Positions 32,401 to 44,500 of a stretch of DNA of 64,000 nucleotides are shown here, in pieces. A program made the translations under genes and the position numbers. The notes beneath the pieces are model-generated. The model had not been told where the DNA came from, made no database searches, and saw only the letters and a program-made list of their open reading frames with translations. The stretch covers positions 82,900,001-82,964,000 of the forward strand of contig NC_134013.1 of assembly GCF_040712315.1 (NCBI RefSeq), in the 5' to 3' direction. How positions within the stretch are numbered: the first letter of the stretch is position 1; the number at the start of each line of letters is the position of its first letter. This stretch comes from Castanea sativa (Eukaryota > Streptophyta > Magnoliopsida > Fagales > Fagaceae).

Positions 32401-33116
32401 AAGTTTCAAGAAGCTCCCATCAAGACTTTGAGGATGCAAAGAGATGCCAATAAAACCTTGAAGATGTGAGAAGAATGCCGCCATGATTTTGACATTGCAC
32501 GAACATGCCCTTAGAGGAGAGATGATGCAACATCAACTTCAGATGTTGGAGTAAGGTGATGTTGTCCAGATTTTAGAGACATGATGTGAAACAACACCAC
32601 TCAGAAGGGAGATGACGTGGTTCAAATTTCAGAGTTGTGAAGTGGCACAACCTAGAAGAGAGACAATATAGCCTAGACTTGAAAGGTACAAAAAAGATGC
32701 CCCCAGGAGATAAGTGTTGCAAAGTATATTTCAGAGACGTGGGAATATGTCCACCAAAGATGAACAATGCCATGCAGACTCCATTCCTTGCAACAGAGGT
32801 TGAAGATTTTATTTTACTCCACAACCGAGAATCAACTTATCATTATTTCAAGGAAAGCTAAGTAACATCAATTCTTTGCAGCTATCACTTTCTATCACAA
32901 TGATCTTCGAACATCATATAGTGAGCAATTGATTGATCTTAAGCGACGCCTTGCCAATCAAAGGGTTCTTGAAAGCATGTTGACGACCTTTGGACAAACT
33001 CTTCAAGCTAGACTGGCAGTCCTTCTTCTTTTTATGTGACTGAACTTAGTGAAAAGTACTAAGCTGCCTACGTACCCCGGAGAGGGATCAAGTCATTACG
33101 TAGTTCAACCAAAATT

Positions 33117-33408
33117 TTTTTTTTGATGATTTTTTTTATTCATGGTTTTGATGATCTTTTTTTTTTTTTTTTTTGGTTTTGGCGATTTTTTTTTTGTTTT
33201 TCTTTTGTTTTGTTTTATTTTTTTTTTTTGCTTTTATTTTTTTGTTTTTCTTTTTACAAAAAGGGAGGGCTCACGTGTGTAATCCTCGCCCTACACCCCA
33301 CGGCGTTTCATGGGTACCAATTGCGCAATAGTGGGTATCACCACTAATCGAACCCGAGACCTTGGCCTCAAGGGCGACATGGGCATCCAACCACTACGCC
33401 ACACTCAC
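33117..33408 (-). repeat. tRNA-derived SINE nested in the LARD-like element
   Basis: On the minus strand it starts GTGAGTGTGGCGTAGTGGTT, containing the A-box TGGCGTAGTGG. The B-box GGTTCGATTAG follows about 45 nt on, then a body of about 90 nt to about 33258. It ends in an imperfect A-rich tail of about 140 nt (poly-T on the + strand). The head resembles Au-type plant SINEs. It would be transcribed by RNA polymerase III from its internal promoter. Target duplication not resolved. Confidence 0.7.
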
Positions 33409-33538
33409 AAATGGTGACATAGAGTGGGATTAATTTATTCTTATTTGTGCACTTTCAAAGGTAATGGGAAAACATCATGTACCTTTGCAGTGCTGCAGTG
33501 GGTAGTTTAAGCTCTTACCGAGGAGCAATTCTCGATTT

Positions 33539-35370
33539 TCAAGCATAGAAGCGTTTGAGGAACTTCCCATTGATGGGGCCGATCCTTACACTCTCATTGT
33601 CAATCAATTTGTAAGCCTTATTGGTGTTTGCCCCCTGCCAGAGAGTTGGAAGTACATCACAAGCAATGGTCACATGGTTTGACCCGACAACTTCGTCAAG
33701 GTCTAGATTAATCTTGTTTTCTTTGGCAAGCTTCATGATTTGTTCTTTGAAGACGAAGCATTTTTGAATTGGGTGGCCAATGATGCGATGATATTTGCAG
33801 TAGTTAGGGTCATCAACTTTCCCTATGTCTTCTGGTCGCTTGCATTCTGGCAATTCAACCAGCTGTAATTGCAATAGTTGTTCTAAGATGTTTGGCACAT
33901 CTTCATCGGGGAACGGATATGATTTTTGCTCACGTTCCTTAAAGGTCAAACGACGCACTTCGTTCTTTTGCCATCCTTCAAATTGTTTTTCATTTGTCTT
34001 TGCTCCTCTCCTTGGAATTTTAACTATGGTAGTGTTAACAGTTATTGGGTCTTTGAGATTGCCTTTTGCATTCTTGTCATTCATCTTTACTTCCGATCTG
34101 CTTTCCTAAGGTATGGGAGGTTTTGTATTTTCATGGCAAGAGATACTCAATTCCATGTCGTGCGCACGAGTTGCCAATTCTTCGAATGTTCGGGGTTTTA
34201 TCCCTTGCAGGATGTACAGAAGTCCCCAGTGCATGCCTTGGATGCACATTTCTACAACAGATATTTCAGAAAGTCTATCCTTACAGTCTAGACTCAAAGA
34301 ACGCCATCGATTGATATAGTCAACAACGGGCTCGTCTTTCCACTGCTTAGTATTGGTAAGCTCCATCATGCTTACCGTACGACGTGTGCTATAGAACCGG
34401 TTGAGGAACTCCCTTTCAAGTTGTTCCCAACTATCGATTGACTCGGGTTCTGAGTCTGTATACCAATCAAAGGCATTCCCTTTTAGTGAACGAACGAACT
34501 GCTTTACAAAGAGGTCTCCTTGAGTCCCTGCGTTCTCGCAAGTTTCTACAAAGTGAGCAACGTGTTGCTTAGGGTTTCCCTTTCCATCAAATTGCAAGAA
34601 CTTAGGGGTTGATACCCATTTGGCATTCTCATATTGTCAATGCGTTTCGTATAGGGTTTTGAATAAATGAGAGAATTTGTAGAAGAACCTCCATATTGTG
34701 TTCGTATGGTATTCGTTATCATGTCCTGCAGTTGTTGGACAGATATTGAGGCCATTGAGGTGGATTGTTCTTGTCGGGGAGTGTTTTCAATTTCTCTCCC
34801 TTCGTCATCCTTTGCAGATGTGATTTTATGACCATGGCTTGATTCATCAAGATCTTGTACTTCGAGTTTGTTCATTAAAGTTGCAATTTGGAGGTCCTTA
34901 TCTTCAAGTGCTTTTATGAGAAGGACGACCCTTTGTTCCATTTCAGCCATCTTTTCTTCCATGGTAGAGGTGTTAGTCATCATGACTGACACAGCTTCCA
35001 CAGATGATGGAGAAGGAAGTGAATTGAAGTGAGCATGTGAAATCTCATCTTTTGGGTTCCCTTTGATGAGAGAGAAATCGTGCGACCAACTTCTTGTGAA
35101 GGAAGAAGGGGATTTGCCCCCATACTTGTGGTGTTCCAAGGTGGAGTTGTCCTTGTTGATGACCTTGTTTCTTTTAAGAGGGTCTAAGGAGATGATTGTC
35201 TGGACCTTGGCTTCCTTGGTTGATTGAGATTGAAGTTGATTGTGAGCTTTAGGTTGGCTACAATTGAATGCTCCAATGCAACTGTTGGTGGTAGCCGTAC
35301 CAAGTTTAATTGAAGTAGCTATTGTTGAAGCTTGAATGTTCTTGCTAGAGGCCATTGAAGTTGGTAGCAA
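33539..35370 (-). pseudogene. Broken gag of a Ty3/gypsy-type element
   Basis: Three minus-strand open segments follow one another. 34546-35370 carries the N-terminal part, with a predicted coiled coil (heptads in the run EEKMAEMEQRVVLLIKALED) and a start most likely at 35355. 34106-34597 carries the retrotransposon gag core, including the motif FYSTRRTVSMMEL and the phrase VDYINRWRSLSLDC. 33539-34084 carries the C-terminal part, with a Cys/His cluster YCKYHRIIGHPIQKC like that between gag and protease in plant gypsy elements. The first and second segments are in different frames (a one-base shift near 34600). The second and third share a frame but are divided by a stop at 34106-34108. The chain ends at 33539 without reaching protease or polymerase. 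It is not expected to make intact Gag. Confidence 0.85.
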
Positions 35371-35422
35371 GATGATGAAGATTTTTTTTTCTTTGAAGGA
35401 GAATGAGATGAGAGGCAGAGAG

Positions 35423-35440
35423 GTCCCACTAGGCGTGCCA
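35423..35440 (-). other. Primer binding site of the LARD-like element
   Basis: On the minus strand, TGGCACGCCTAGTGGGAC lies five bases after the 5' LTR. It begins with TGG, complementary to the CCA end of a tRNA. The tRNA species was not assigned. Confidence 0.65.
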
Positions 35441-35445
35441 GAATT

Positions 35446-36416
35446 TGTAGACGACTAAATTTCTTAGTTCGAAATAAATCAAACAAGTAAAATAGTTTCA
35501 CAAATACGAATTTGTATTGATAAATGTGTGGTACAATTCTCTGTAATTACAAAAGAGTGATCCTCTGATTCGATCTCCTTGAAAGATTTATTGATTGGAA
35601 TTGTGGTAATGTGATTTTGATTTGAACATAAGATATTCTTCAATTTGGTTGAGAAATGGATCGAAGATCTTTGAAACAGAATTACAATGAATCTCTGGCT
35701 ATGAGCTTGTTAGAAATTCTTTGTTCTTCGTGTTCTTCGTGTGTTCTTCATGTTCTTCGTGTTCTTCGTGTGTTCTTCGTGTTTGAAGGTTTGTGGTGGA
35801 AGTTCTTCGGTGCTTTAGAGGCTTAATTCCATAGAGCTTCGTTGATTTATGATTTGTTGAGGTTTCTGGAGGCTTTTGAGCTTGGATCCAGTGAACTTTG
35901 AGATCTGGACGAGTAGTTTGGATGATTTTGCTTCGAATGTTGTCTGTATTCGAGATTGAAGTTCTTGAAATTCTTGAAGGCTTTGGAGTTTGATTCCGGC
36001 AGAGCTTCTGGATTTCTGAACTCAAGATATCTTCTTCCTTTTTTCTCTGTCCGTCCTTCTAAATGTCTTAGGAAGGCTTCTATTTATAGGAGTTTAGGGG
36101 TGGGTGAGCGACACGTGGCGGAGTCTGATTGGTGACACTTGTCACAGCCTGATTGGTCCGCTTATGTCATCGCTTACACGTGCTGGATTGCTTGTGTCAT
36201 CGCTTACACGTGCAGGGCTGCTTGTGCCATCGCTTACGCATGCTGATGCAGTTTCATGCCATTATTTCAATGACACTTGGCAAATTTCTATTGGAATCTG
36301 AATAGTGATGGCAAAACCTAGCAGCAGTACGTGGCGCCTTGTAATTGGTTGTATTTTGTGGACTTGGTAGTATGATGTGTCAGCTTGTGATAGGTCGGAA
36401 ATTTTCCCTCTCTACA
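35446..36416 (-). repeat. 5' LTR of the LARD-like element
   Basis: 971 bp, the promoter-bearing LTR in the element's own direction. It is followed on the + strand by the target copy ATATT (36417-36421). It contains an extra 29 bp of TTCTTCGTG-type repeats near 35730-35780 relative to the other LTR. Confidence 0.93.
36080..36089 (-). promoter_or_regulatory. TATA box of the 5' LTR
   Basis: CTATAAATAG on the minus strand, placed inside the LTR so that transcription would run leftward into gag. Confidence 0.6.
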
Positions 36417-36421
36417 ATATT

Positions 36422-36812
36422 GGTAACATGGATTGAAGAAACTCCATCTTTTATTGACTCTCTAGCGTTTAAGGATGCTTTTTTTTTATCCTCTTATTAA
36501 ATAAAATTGCCGTATTTCTCATCTAAAAAAAAAATGTCGATATCACAATTAATTAATTACTTGAATTGGCTTAAATTTGCTATACTGTTTGCAATCAGGG
36601 TCTAAATTCCATGAATACATCTATGGCGAGATTTTCATTAAAAATATTGAATACGTGTCTGGACATCTTTTCAAACACCTAATGTACACAAGCATACAAC
36701 TGGGAAAGCCAAAGTGAACAAACAAGACATGAATGACATAGATACAAATGCATAGCCTTATATAATCTCAACCAAATTTGTGGGAAAATGTAAAGAATGT
36801 GAAGGGAAATTC

Positions 36813-36862
<50 letters not shown>

Positions 36863-36891
36863 CATCAGAAAAATTGGCATTACTCACCTTA
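36422..36891. other. Intergenic DNA with an (AT)n microsatellite
   Basis: Holds an (AT)n tract of about 21 units at about 36817-36860. No gene. Confidence 0.6.
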
Positions 36892-38097
36892 GAGCATCAG
36901 CATTCATTTTTCTCAATTCTATCATATTTTACCATCTAAAAAGCTATTTTATTATTTATATCATACCATTTTTCAACATACCCAACATCCAAACTTTTAT
37001 TCTCCTATTCTACTCTTTAAAATAATATTTCTACCCAATAAATTAATATATCCCATTCTCTCCCATCTCTCTCTTGTCTCTAATTTTTAACTCTCTTCCT
37101 CTGTCTCTCTTCCACTGAAACCACCATCACCACCACCTCCACCTCCTCCACCTGCTTCACTGCCCACCACCCACCACCGCCAAAACAAAACCCACAAATG
37201 ACCAACAAAAACCCAGCAAAATCTCCACGCCCATGATCCCACGATCAACAAAAACGCCGATCTCCATGACCAACAAAAACCCAGCAAAAACACCGATCTC
37301 CACATCCCACGATCTCTATACCCAACGCCGATCTCCACATCCCACGCCCAATGCCGATCACCACACCCAACGTCGATCACCACACCACACCACACCAAAC
37401 CCACTTCCACTGTCGACCCAATTGCCACAACAACTCCACCAATCTCCAAAGAAATCTAGGAAATCGTGGCCCACCTAGCGAAAAAACCTAGCCACCACCA
37501 CGCAAAACCACCACAGCATCGGCTAGCAACCACTACCCAATCACAGTACCACCACCATGCCACCACCATTCCAACCACCAAAACCCACGCCGACAACCAC
37601 CAAGAGAAACCCACGCCAATCCGAACCCATGCAACCCATGGCAAACCCAAACAAAACCCACGGCAAACCCACAACCCAACACCGATCTCCACACTACACC
37701 TAAACACTGATCTCTGCACCAAACCCCAAACTCCAATCTCCACGCCACCACACTGATCTACAACGAGAGAGAGAGAAGAAAAATAATGAGTGGGTGGTGG
37801 CTTGCCATGGCTGGTGACAGTGGGTCAAGCCATAGTGTGGTGGCTATGGGGTTGAGTAGAAAAGAGGAGAGTAGAATGAGAGAGAGAAGGAAGATAGAGA
37901 AAAGAAAAGAAATAATGAGGGAGAGAAGAGAGAGACAATTAAAAACTAATTTTAGAAATACAATTGAGCTATGTAGCTCAATTGTAATTTTTTTTTTATA
38001 ATTCTGATGGTTTACAAGTTTTAATGCGGGGTGTTTTTGGCTCTAAATTGAAAAAGAGCCTTACATTTGGCATATCCCACTTTCGGTGCTGATGCTC
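36892..38097. mobile_element. PIF/Harbinger-like non-autonomous element
   Basis: 1206 bp with perfect 11-bp inverted ends GAGCATCAGCA / TGCTGATGCTC. TTA lies on both sides (36889-36891 and 38098-38100), the three-base target duplication of PIF/Harbinger elements. The interior has a C/A-rich section (about 37110-37760) with repeats such as CGATCTCCACATCCCACG, a GA-rich section, and near 37967-37992 a perfect 12-bp inverted repeat with a 2-bp loop (ACAATTGAGCTA...TAGCTCAATTGT). No transposase is visible; the open frames in the C-rich part are compositional. Confidence 0.75.
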
Positions 38098-38100
38098 TTA

Positions 38101-38561
38101 GAGGATGTAAATAAAAGAAAAGCAAAATTCACCTGTTGTGATTGATTCATAATCAAATGGTGGTTGATTGGTTGCAAAAAATTTAAAAAAAAAAAAGAAA
38201 AAAAAAAGAGAGAAGATTTTTTTAGTATTAAAATCCCAACATACAAGAAGAGTGCAGGAGTTGGGAATTGGGAATTGGGACCCATCAACAAGACCCCTCT
38301 CTGGAATTATTCATCACCCACCAACCCAACCCTACCCAGCCCATCTGACCTGCCAGGGGGCAATCTCGTAAATAAAACCAACACACTAAAAAAAAAACCT
38401 TTATTACCGCAATTTTCACTTTCCCCTCCTCTCTGCAACTACAAGATTTTCACTTTTCCCGCCCAAACTCCTCGCACTCTCTCTCTCTTTCTCTCACTAT
38501 ACATAGTGAGAGAGAGAGAGAGAGAGAGAGAGCAATAATGTTCTCTTGAGTCTTCACAAAA
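38101..38561 (+). promoter_or_regulatory. Promoter and leader of the ASHR3 gene
   Basis: Only about 460 bp separate the Harbinger-like element from the start codon. No clear TATA box was seen. The proximal part holds a CT-rich tract followed by a GA repeat that fold into a hairpin (arms about 38479-38500 and 38503-38532). A three-codon upstream ORF (ATG at 38538, stop ending 38549) follows. Whether the hairpin is transcribed is not known from sequence. Confidence 0.5.
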
Positions 38562-41500
38562 ATGCCAGACCTCGGAAACCTCTCCCTCTCGTCTTCTCTC
38601 GCTCTGACTAACCTCAAGCTAGTTCCTGACTCAGATCCAGACCCACCCAAAACCCTAGACCAAGAAGCCCGCCATTGGGACCAAAGGTTGCGATTCCCGA
38701 TTCTTCACAAAGGGGAGGTCAGCGATGTCAATGCTAATGCTAATGCTAATGGAAATGGAATTAGGGTTTTGAAGCGGGGCCGGGGCTCGTTGTACCGGCC
38801 TAAGAAGGCCTCCAATGGGAAGAGCTTGGAGGACCATGTGAAAGCTTGGGCTCTGAGTAAGATGGAGTTAGGGGTTCCCGAATCGCATTGCTCGCTTCCT
38901 TTCCTCGTCGGAGCTCCCAAAATGGTACCTACATTTTTACTCACTTTTGAGAATTGAAAAAAAAATTGATCTTTTTTTTTTTTGGTACAGTAATTTGGGA
39001 ATTGTTTTTAGAATAATTTGTATTTGGTTTAAAGCATTTTTATGAAATGGGATGTGCATAAATTTCTTAGCGTATTAAGGGAACCGGTTCTTTCAAATGC
39101 AGTGAAGAAGAAGCAATTTTATTGAAATGAATGTTAGCTCGTAAGACTGTTTTAGAGGCAATTCTCGTTCTTCAGGATCGGGAGCTTATCTGCTTGAAGC
39201 TTTAAATATTGCCTCTTCAAGTATGGAACTATAAAGCAACATTTAACTAATTCATTAATTACGAGTTACAACAAGTTTACTAGTATCAAACTTTGTCCCC
39301 ACTTTGTTGAGTGATGATTCATACTTTAGGTTTCTTCTAATGTGAGGAGCATGAAGAACAACTTTCGAAGAAAGATATTTGCCAGAAGTTAATTTCAATA
39401 GTATTTTTCGCTTTCCTGCAAGTAGTGTAGTATGAGCGTCTTCTAGATTGGCGCTTGGTCCGTCTATGACTTCCTTATAATTGAAAAATAGATTTTTTGC
39501 TATAACAAATATGTCTGGTGGCTATAACAAATACTTCAGAGGCAACTACAGCTATCACCTCAGACTCTGTTAGATTAGCTTGAGACTTGAGTGATTAAAT
39601 TTGAAGCTTGTCCAATCTTTCCACCAGTTTTCAAGCGTAGGTGGAGCTGATTTTTTTTATATTTGTATTAAATTTGAAACATTTTCAACATAATGAACTT
39701 GTTTGAAAGGCGTATTTTCCTATTTTTTGTTCATGGACTTGTTAATGATTTTCGGTGAGAATTGTGACTCCAAAATGATGCTTCGTAATGCATTCTTGTC
39801 ATTTGATACTTACCCATTTTGTTCCTCTCCTGTTGGCATCCATTTCAGATTGAATGTCTTGTTTGTCATAATTATATCTACCCTGAGGAGGGGGTGTTAT
39901 GCTCTGTTCGTGGTTGTCAAAGACTCTACCACATACAATGTGCAAAGGAAAAGCTTCAGGTCTCAAATCTGAAAAAGTTCAAGTGCCCACAACATGTAAG
40001 GTCTCATCAAACCCAATAGTAGTTTCTTTTTTCTTGATTCTTGGATGTATAAATCACTGCACTGTGTTAATTCGCTTCAATGTAACAATAATAGAGACAC
40101 ACACACACACACACAAAATGTCATAATTTATGCTTGTATACAGCAAACAAGCTGGCTATTAATTTGTACTTTGAAGCTGCCCTGCGTATTTTTGTGCTTT
40201 ATTGATTTTGATATGCCTTCAGTAGTTGGTCCACTTATTATTGAAATTCTGTCTAGGTTGTCAATACACACTTAATAGCTGGTTTTTTAAAAAATGTGTA
40301 TCACATCAAATTCTTACTATATTGAATTGGAAAGGCATACCAAGACTTCTTTTGGTTCTTACTATTCCTTAAATTTTGTTAATTTGATTAAATGTAACAA
40401 GGTTGCATGCACACTTTATCTTATATTATGCCTCTACATTATAAAAAATCTTGCTTTTATTCTATACATTGAAGGTGCTTTGTGTATTTTTGTGCTTTAT
40501 AGATTTAATACAACCCTTCTTATATTTGCACTACTTATTATTGAATTTTATATAGGCTATTGAAATGTGGGTCCCTTGGTTCTTTTTTTGCTGTTGTAAG
40601 AAAATCTTTGTTTAATGTTTCTTTAAATTGACACTTTTTTTGCCCCTGTTGATTGATATATGTTAATTATTTTTTTTTTGTCAGAATAATGAATATCTAG
40701 ATATTCTTATTCATTATTATACTTCTACTTGTAAAGGTGCTAATGTATTTTGCATCTTTCGATGAGCAGGCCTGCTTCATTTGCAAACAGAAGTTACATT
40801 GGCGGTGTGTGCGGTGTCCAATAGCATCGCATGATAAGTGTGCACCATGGCCAGACCAAGTAAGGCATCTTGAAAACCAACCAGGGAAAGCTGTTTGCTG
40901 GAGGCATCCTAGTGATTGGCGACTAGATAGGAAGGTCAAATTTTCCTTTCCTTTGTCAATTTGGTTTCATTACTATTATTGCCTTTTTGAAATGTCTATT
41001 ATAAGGGTATTGTTGTTGCCTATTTAGTATTATTGATAAATGCTATTCTGGGTCCCCTCATCTTCATAACTTTTTCAGCAATATTTCTAGTTATATCAAT
41101 GCAATCCACATGAGGACCATTCTTTTATTTTTATTATTTTTATTCCTTTTGTATTGACTCATTGTACCATGATTATGTCTTGATTAACAAAAATTCATTA
41201 GTCAATTTTTATTAGTATTACATGTCTAGTTTTGAGTTTGTATAATTCATGTGAGGAAGCAACATTAGACAAGAAATTATTTTTAAATGTTCTCTTGTGA
41301 AGGCCTTTTTGTGTGTTGTGTGGGCATGTGTTGAGTCCATGTTTGGTGTTTAATAGGTAGATCTTAACTATATAACGATTGCGAGAAACAGTAATTGTAA
41401 CTTGATGTGGCTAGTGCTTTTCTTGAGCTGTGAGAAATGGTATCTCAGGACCTTGATAAGGACATTAGGGATATAGGTGGAAGATATTTTGATACCCAAA

Positions 41501-44500
41501 TTGGATATGAGTGTGAGTTGCGTGGGCATGTGTCAATTCCCACATTGAGCGTGTACTAGGTTAATCTGGGTTATATAAGCAATTATGAGGAAATCTAATT
41601 GTAACTTGACTAGTCCTTTTGGGATATGGAGCAGACGTGGATAGCGTTTCCATCAGGTCACAACACACATGATTGCCAATCTTGTCATGTATGCATGAAC
41701 AAAAACACGCCGAAGCTTGTTGTCTTTGCTAATGGATCAATGGGCGTTAAATTTGTTATCTTGTGCTCTATTGGCCTTTACTTTCACTAAGGGTTCCCGT
41801 TCACCAATCTTTAAATTGCATCATACCAATCTGCTTGTAGCACCCACCAACAATTTGAGGGGGGAATGATAAAGAGTCAAATATTAACCATGATTCATGA
41901 CCATGATTGATGCCTTCTATGTAATGGAGAAGATCATATCTTAATTATGATTCTTACCCATGATTGATGTGTTCAACTTGCATATTATTGTCAATGAATG
42001 TAAATCCACACTTCCTATTATTAAAAAAAGAAAAGAAAAAAAGAATGTAAATCCACACCCTATATACAATTGTAAAGTTAAAGCCTAACGGCTCAATCTA
42101 ATATAAATATAACATTACAGCCCTAACAAGGAAACTCTTCCCAAATTACATTTACTAATTGCTCATGAATCAACACATACATCTTAAGTTCTATTTTTGG
42201 TGGGGTTATTTAAATCCCAATTGGACTACAAATCAGAGTTAGCCCTTGTAGCACCCACCAACAGTTTGTGGGGGAATTGTAAAGAGTCAAATCTCATTTG
42301 CAACGCTGTATTCTAGAATAATGGAATAAAAAATAAGCTGCCAAAGGGAGTTTAGGAACATTGGGGTCAATAAAAAGAAATTTCTGGGGGAGTTGAAGAG
42401 GTTGGATGTGAAGGAGGGGGTACATGGGCTCACTGAGGAGAAATGCTGATGGAATGAAGTGCTTTGGTAGTTACAAACTTGTACATTTATGAGAACCCTT
42501 TGAATCCCACTCATAGGTTTCTAGAGGTTGCAGCTTTTCCAATATTCTCCGTGGCATGACACCCTGACTTTATGACCATCTATTGATTATGAGGAAGAAT
42601 TCTAGTGTATATGACCCCACTGGTAGGTTTTTGAAGGTTGTTGTCCCATCCCTGATATTTTCCATCTTGTGACAATATTGTTTTGTAAGCATGTGGTTGG
42701 CATCAGTAAGTTCTATATGTTTTTAGGAAAATATAAAGTGATGAAGTAAAATCTAGAAAATATCTTTTATGAGGAACATTCTAGTGTGTCATTTGTAGTT
42801 GTTTTGTTAAAATCCATATAAACATTTTGGCGAGAAAAATTGTTGAAAGTAAGGCATTTTGTGTTACCTCTTCAAGTTTTTGGTTAGTTTGTTGCATTAC
42901 TAGAATCTCAGTTCAATGTGTGTGTGTGTGTGTGTATCTTAGATACCTTTTACCTCATTGTTCAATGGTCTTTCACATACTGTACCCATTTTTCTGTGCC
43001 TGTATAGTGCTTGTATTTTTGTTGCTTTCAACCTCTAGTTAAGCACTTAGAGTGCTGAACTGTGATCTATGAACTTCTCAATACGTTGTCTTGTCATTTC
43101 TCTTTAAACCTATTTAACTAGGTAACTGATACATTAAGTCGCTGTTCTTGTGGGGCTCTTTGATTTACCATCTAGAGTGCTTTAAATACTTTTGTGGCTT
43201 ATCAAAGAGAAAAAGATGCTTTTGGGGTTGAGTTATACAGATTGGATTTAATTCAACTATCTCTCTGTATTTTAAATTTTCATTGAAGTTTTATTTCTTC
43301 ATTCAAATTTTTCATTGATTAGGCTGGCTGACAAGACTGATATATTTGTTGAATGAGCAGCATGCAGCTCGGACAAGTGACATAAAGGTAAAATTCATGA
43401 GGAATCTGTTAATATTATTGTTTGAACTTATAAAATGTAATCAAATGTTTCATGAATGCCCTGAAATTAAGTACCCATGTCAGACATGACAATTCTTGGT
43501 TAGGGGTATGGACATGGGATATGCTGGGCCTGCCTGCTGTCACATGGTGACGTTATAGATGTGCCAAAGAAACGAAGAGAATAACATTCAGGATCCTATG
43601 AATCTAGAAGATTTTTTTCCCAATATGTTGCAAGGATGAATATTTTATAATAAGAATAATTTTGTTGCATGCAACTTTGTTTGCATGAATAATTTATTCT
43701 GTTGTGACAGGTAGAATGGAAAAAATTGAATCTTTTGGTACTGATTTGTCTCCTTGTGGTTAGAAATTGAAAGTGGAGGCACTCAATATCAGATGCAAGT
43801 TAACGCCCAACACAATCACCCCATGTATATGTAATTTTGTGAAATGCTTTAGGAAATTTGCATATTTTCATTTAATATTTTCCTACCTTCAAAGTCTAAA
43901 CCTAGAAATTACTATGCTTTGTCTGTGAGTTCAGTAGAGGAGTTATGTACTTGTACTTTGGGTGTTAGTGTTTGTTGTTTATGGTTTACCTTGTCAGGAT
44001 GGCCTTTAGTCTAGGCCCTTACCAAATCAAAGAATGAACAAAATGGAAGTAGAGGGAACATAAATCTTAATCTGACTTATTGAATCAGCAAATTTTTTCG
44101 ACTTATACCTGTAACTTTTAGAGAAGCAAAGAAAGTCCTAAATGTTCCATTGCATATAAAGCTATAGATCTTATATTTGTTAGTCATCATCATATACCAG
44201 TGTCTAATTCTCTTTCTCCCCAAAAAGATAACGAAACTCTTCAAATTTCAGGAAGTTTTTGGTCGCTTGCCTCTGCCTTATATGGATGAGGAGTTCAATG
44301 TTGACTCAATATGGAAAGACATGGAAAATAAAGTGGAGCCACCTCCCTATATGCACATCAGGCGCAGTATCCTATTCTGTTATGTTCTATATTGGATTAG
44401 TTATACTTTCTCTGCACTATCATTTTATCAATCATTTAAGCAGATCATTGCATATTTGTTAAAAAATTTATTGAGCAACTTCTTGGTGAAACAGTGAATG

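Larger units (their letters stand above)
26707..36416 (-). mobile_element. Gag-only LARD-like LTR retrotransposon
   Basis: A complete-ended 9.7 kb element read on the minus strand. Its LTRs (26707-27648 and 35446-36416) begin TGTAGAGAGGG and end GTCGTCTACA in the sense of transcription. The 5-bp target duplication ATATT is at 26702-26706 and 36417-36421. Beside the right LTR is a primer binding site, and beside the left LTR a polypurine tract, both in minus orientation. The only coding trace is a broken gag (33539-35370). Protease, reverse transcriptase, RNase H and integrase are absent from the 7.8 kb interior, which is instead made of tandem arrays and GC-rich DNA. It would need proteins from an autonomous Ty3/gypsy relative. 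LTR divergence is about 16 substitutions plus one 29-bp indel over about 942 bp, so the insertion is fairly recent. Confidence 0.9.

Noticed and set aside
33123..33347. Phenylalanine-rich open frame
   Set aside because: It is the poly-T (reverse A-tail) of the SINE at 33117-33408.
33345..33408. A functional tRNA gene at the A-box/B-box sequence
   Set aside because: No acceptor stem pairs with the 5' end and the sequence continues into a SINE body with an A-tail. No true tRNA gene was found anywhere in the window.
37087..37756. Glycine/tryptophan-rich and histidine/proline-rich frames on both strands
   Set aside because: Compositional artefacts of C/A-rich repeats inside the Harbinger-like element.
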